64,000 nucleotides of DNA from the NCBI GenBank assembly GCA_035537875.1, contig DATLLJ010000037.1, positions 1-64,000 on the forward strand, written 5' to 3'. Below are positions 61,030 through 64,000 of this stretch, piece after piece; the first letter of the stretch is position 1, and each line of letters begins with the position of its first letter. The position numbers were made by a program, and so were the translations under genes. Under the pieces are notes generated by a model. It did no database searches, was not told the DNA's origin, and was given only the letters and a program-made list of their open reading frames with translations. The stretch comes from DATLLJ01 sp035537875 (lineage in GTDB: Bacteria > Acidobacteriota > Vicinamibacteria > Vicinamibacterales > CAVVIG01).

Positions 61030-64000
61030 TCAGTTGGATGCGTGGGCGTAGGTTTCCAGACGCTTCAAAAGGGCGTGCGACGCCTTTCGCTCGTTGTCTG
61101 ATACGCGCGCGCTGTAGAGGCCCAGCACGAACCGCGCCGTGTCGTGCACGGACGCCCAGTAACGAGGTGCGCCAACCCTGGCGTGAAGATCGTCGAACTC
61201 TTTCTCGATCGAATCGAGCGCATCGGCCAGCGTGCCGCGCCCAACGGCCTCGAACATCGTCAGCTCCGTCTGGGCCGTCACGCTCCAGAAATCGGGGTCG
61301 CTCCGCACCTTGGTCGTCAGGTTCTGTCGAATCTCTAACTGAACGGTTTGGTCGAGGCCTTGCCAACCGGCGCGCCCGGCGTTCAGCGCAAGTTCGGCCG
61401 CGATGCGGTTAATCGCCGGATAATAGAAGTTCGGGTCGCCGCCCCTGCGGGCGATTGCTTCTGCGGCTCCGTAGTGGCGAATCATTCCAGAGATCGCCGT
61501 GAGCGTTGCCTCACGGCGTCCCGCCGCCGATTCGATGAGCGCCAGACGCTTGAACGCCGAGCCGTAGAGGCTTTCGCGCTCCATCGTGGGCTGAATCGCG
61601 AGGAGCCGGTCGAGCAGCGACATCGCCTCGGCAATCAGGCCGCGCGCCTCGGCGACCGCTTTCGGCGAGAGTCTTTCTCCAATCTTCCGCGGACCCGACG
61701 CGTGAAGAGCAGCGACCGATTTTTCGGCCGTACGGCCAAGCAGGTTGCTCAGCTGCTCGGCCGTCCTGAACGATGCCATGCCATCCTCGACGGATAGCGC
61801 TTTTCGATACCAACCGATGGCATTGGACCAGTCGCCCGTTTCGGCCCACGCGTGGCCAAACGCCTCCGCCACCTCGCCCTGACGCCCCCACACCCCGCTG
61901 AACCGCTGCTCGAGATAGCGGAGTCGAGGTATCTGCTCGTCCGGGACACCCTGCACGCGGGTTCTGACGGCAAGGGTTTCGAGAGCCACTCGCAACGCGA
62001 ACGACGAAGCCACGCCAGAGAATTCGTCCTCGAGCGAAATCGACGGGCTCTGTGCATCGGGCGCCTCCGGCCTGAACTTCCAGTCCGGGTCGCCGTAGCA
62101 CTGATATGCCGCCCACGTGTTACCGCCAAGCGTGTGCGCCACGTCGCGTGCGGCGGCCACGGCGTCGATGAAGCGGTCGCCGCGGAGCAGCCTTTCGTAG
62201 AAGGATGTCGCAAAAGCGCGTGCCGCGATGTCGTCAACGGCCCATCCGGCTGCAATGACCGCGCGCACGCCGATCGCGATGAGCTTTTCAGCCATGCTCG
62301 CCGCGAATGCCGGACGGTCCGGCGCCGAGACGAGCAACTCGCCGGGATCGCGCGCGGCCAGGTGGCAGCAATTGACGAACACCAACTCCGGGACGACCCG
62401 CATGCTGCCGATTTCGCGTGGACCGAGAAACGTGCCCTTCGAGAGCACCACCCCCCGAGGGTCGTCCACCGACGCCGGCGGTTCGCCATGACCCGCGATG
62501 TGCACGATTCGCCAGTCGCGCTCGAGCAGCGTCGTGACCACGGTGCGGGCTTCGGGACCTGACTGCGACGGATCGTCCGGACTGATGAGAGGCGTCACGA
62601 GACCGCCAGCCGGAGGGAGCGCTTTCGAGAGCAGGTCGGCGACCGCGCGCGCCTCGGCGCGCGCTCCGGGCAGGCGTCTATACCGTTCCGGATCGACCTT
62701 TGGCTCCCCGATCACGAGAATCGCGGCTTCCGCACGGGCGTCGATCACCTGCGTTCGGAATTCGCTCGTCCGCAGCTTGCGCAGGAGCTTCACGCGAATC
62801 GCCCACGGTCTGGGGTCGTGGCGCGTGTCTGTACTTGCGTCCAACAGTTCCCACGGGATCCCGGCTGTGCCGCCGTCGAGCTCAATCAACATCTCGGAGC
62901 TGCCGCCGAAGAACGGCTCCATCTCCGCTGGCACCAACAGCTGAAACAGGGTCCGGCCGATGCGCGTGTCCTGACTCCTGTCGTTGGATGCGCTGGCGAC
63001 CAGCTCTCGGACGAGCGGCGCCTGCGTGGCCAGCGCCCGCACCTCGGTGCGCGCCCGCTTTGTATCGAGGGTGTACTCGATGACGCCGGCACCGTCCGAG
63101 CTCTTGCTCATCGTCGCGGAAATGAAGTCGTAGTCCACGCCGCGGTAACCCGAATCGAGCGGACGCATGAGCGCGCCGGGTCCCTTTTGCACCGTCTCGG
63201 TCAGGACGTACTGTTCGGGGCTGGCGGCCACCTGAACGTGCAACGCTCGCCAGGCATCCCCGGCGCGGTCCAGGTACAGCTCGATGAGGTGCAGCGCGCT
63301 TACGGTTGGCCAGCCGTTGGACGCGAGACGTTCGTTCGCGGCCCGCACACCCTGGGCGATGAGCTGCGCCGACTGGCCCGCGGAAATGCCGGTGCCGCCG
63401 CTGCCGATGAGGGTTGCCGCGATCTCGAGCCGCGGCGGGGTGGTATGGCGGTCCAGAGGTTTCTCGGTTGCTCGCTGCGCCCAGGCGATCACACCTTGAG
63501 AGACCGTGGTTGCCAGTTCGGCCGCCGCGAGTTTGCCCTCTGCTCCAAGGCCGAGCACGATGACCGCCTCGGGGCGCGGAAGACGCCACGGGTTGTTGGG
63601 ATCGATGTGCGTGTTGATGAAGATCTGGTGTGTGCCAGGCACGTCCGGATAGAGGTTCGCCCTGAGCGATCGATCCATTGCGCCGCCGACGAGCCGATCC
63701 ATCACGCGTTCGGTGCCGGTCAGCCGTAGCGCGCGGTAGTGACCGAGCAGCAAGGGGTGGCGTACGAAGCTGAGATCGCCATTGATCACGGTGACACGCA
63801 GTGGAACTTCGCAACCTTGCTGTGCGCGCGAACGGGACGCGGCTGGCATCCGGAAAAGGCGCCGGCGTTCCGCCGGCGGTTTTGCCGCAACGGCGCCGCG
63901 TGTGGAACCAGGTACCGTCACGGAGACCAACAGTTCGGTATTGCCGGTCTGGAGCAGCTCCAGGTATGCCGGAAACGCCTCTCTTGTGGAGCCAAGCGCC
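61030..64000 (-). CDS. CHAT-domain (caspase-like) protein, 5' end outside window
   Basis: At least 989 residues, continuing past the right edge: the frame stays open and protein-like (AFPAYLELLQTGNTELLVSV) up to base 64000. An N-terminal alpha/beta region (EAVIVLGLGAEGKL, GTGISAGQSAQLIA) precedes the CHAT protease domain with IVHIAGHGEPP (His, codon 62488-62490) and FVNCCHLAARD (Cys, codons 62365-62370), the caspase-like dyad. The last 330 residues are TPR-like helices. CHAT proteases act in bacterial immunity, including gasdermin cleavage in some known systems. It heads the minus-strand operon with the hydrolase and the membrane effector. Confidence 0.88.
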   Translation of the reverse strand, partial: ALGSTREAFPAYLELLQTGNTELLVSVTVPGSTRGAVAAKPPAERRRLFRMPAASRSRAQQGCEVPLRVTVINGDLSFVRHPLLLGHYRALRLTGTERVMDRLVGGAMDRSLRANLYPDVPGTHQIFINTHIDPNNPWRLPRPEAVIVLGLGAEGKLAAAELATTVSQGVIAWAQRATEKPLDRHTTPPRLEIAATLIGSGGTGISAGQSAQLIAQGVRAANERLASNGWPTVSALHLIELYLDRAGDAWRALHVQVAASPEQYVLTETVQKGPGALMRPLDSGYRGVDYDFISATMSKSSDGAGVIEYTLDTKRARTEVRALATQAPLVRELVASASNDRSQDTRIGRTLFQLLVPAEMEPFFGGSSEMLIELDGGTAGIPWELLDASTDTRHDPRPWAIRVKLLRKLRTSEFRTQVIDARAEAAILVIGEPKVDPERYRRLPGARAEARAVADLLSKALPPAGGLVTPLISPDDPSQSGPEARTVVTTLLERDWRIVHIAGHGEPPASVDDPRGVVLSKGTFLGPREIGSMRVVPELVFVNCCHLAARDPGELLVSAPDRPAFAASMAEKLIAIGVRAVIAAGWAVDDIAARAFATSFYERLLRGDRFIDAVAAARDVAHTLGGNTWAAYQCYGDPDWKFRPEAPDAQSPSISLEDEFSGVASSFALRVALETLAVRTRVQGVPDEQIPRLRYLEQRFSGVWGRQGEVAEAFGHAWAETGDWSNAIGWYRKALSVEDGMASFRTAEQLSNLLGRTAEKSVAALHASGPRKIGERLSPKAVAEARGLIAEAMSLLDRLLAIQPTMERESLYGSAFKRLALIESAAGRREATLTAISGMIRHYGAAEAIARRGGDPNFYYPAINRIAAELALNAGRAGWQGLDQTVQLEIRQNLTTKVRSDPDFWSVTAQTELTMFEAVGRGTLADALDSIEKEFDDLHARVGAPRYWASVHDTARFVLGLYSARVSDNERKASHALLKRLETYAHASN

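Overview
The window looks like a chromosomal piece of a high-GC soil Acidobacteriota, most likely class Vicinamibacteria. This is inferred from a Pkn-type serine/threonine kinase fused to TPRs, BACON-repeat lipoproteins, a short omega-like RNA polymerase subunit, di-heme RoxA-like proteins and the base composition. There is no rRNA, tRNA, CRISPR array or insertion sequence. All calls come from reading the sequence; no database search was possible.

Left part (1-17.7 kb): a PPK2 polyphosphate kinase, a TPR serine/threonine kinase, a zinc alcohol dehydrogenase flanked by the decayed remains of an SDR gene and a LysR gene, a PEP-mutase-like lyase, a HigBA toxin-antitoxin pair with a 19-bp palindromic operator, a metallo-beta-lactamase-fold hydrolase and a Na+/H+ antiporter. 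A three-gene envelope operon follows (BACON lipoprotein, beta-barrel, anchored NTF2-like protein), then small RNA-polymerase/RNA-binding genes. Several short gene remnants show that this part is eroding.

Middle (17.8-35.8 kb): a serine hydrolase, an unusual membrane-SDR-CPBP fusion, a LuxR/TPR regulator and a fluoride-resistance unit (fluoride riboswitch, crcB, DUF190). A four-gene glycan locus with overlapping reading frames follows, with glycosyltransferases and methyltransferases, one carrying a long coiled coil. Then come a Ca2+/H+ exchanger, trmO, and an ABC exporter preceded by a structured leader with a strong intrinsic terminator.

Right part (35.7-64 kb) is the most interesting. It holds a bacterial gasdermin-like pore former (37175-37990), divergent from a cytoplasmic subtilisin-like protease. 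Downstream on the same strand lie two di-heme RoxA-like cytochromes and a nitroreductase-like protein, then an OYE-family reductase and a cyclooxygenase/dioxygenase-like heme peroxidase. Across tight or overlapping junctions these continue into a TPR-trypsin, a trypsin-NUC1 nuclease fusion, a TIR protein, a MoxR AAA+ ATPase and a membrane partner of MoxR. A catalase-fold protein lies inside the block on the opposite strand. Converging from the right edge is a second set: a CHAT (caspase-like) protein running off the window, an alpha/beta hydrolase, a membrane protein with a soluble effector-like tail, a TPR protein, a FadL-type lipid porin and an Ig-like lipoprotein.

My reading, as an inference, is a composite conflict or cell-death island. 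Lipid-oxidising (oxylipin-type) enzymes are wired to proteases, a nuclease, a TIR NADase-like protein and a gasdermin pore. The domains are seen in sequence; their joint action is a hypothesis.
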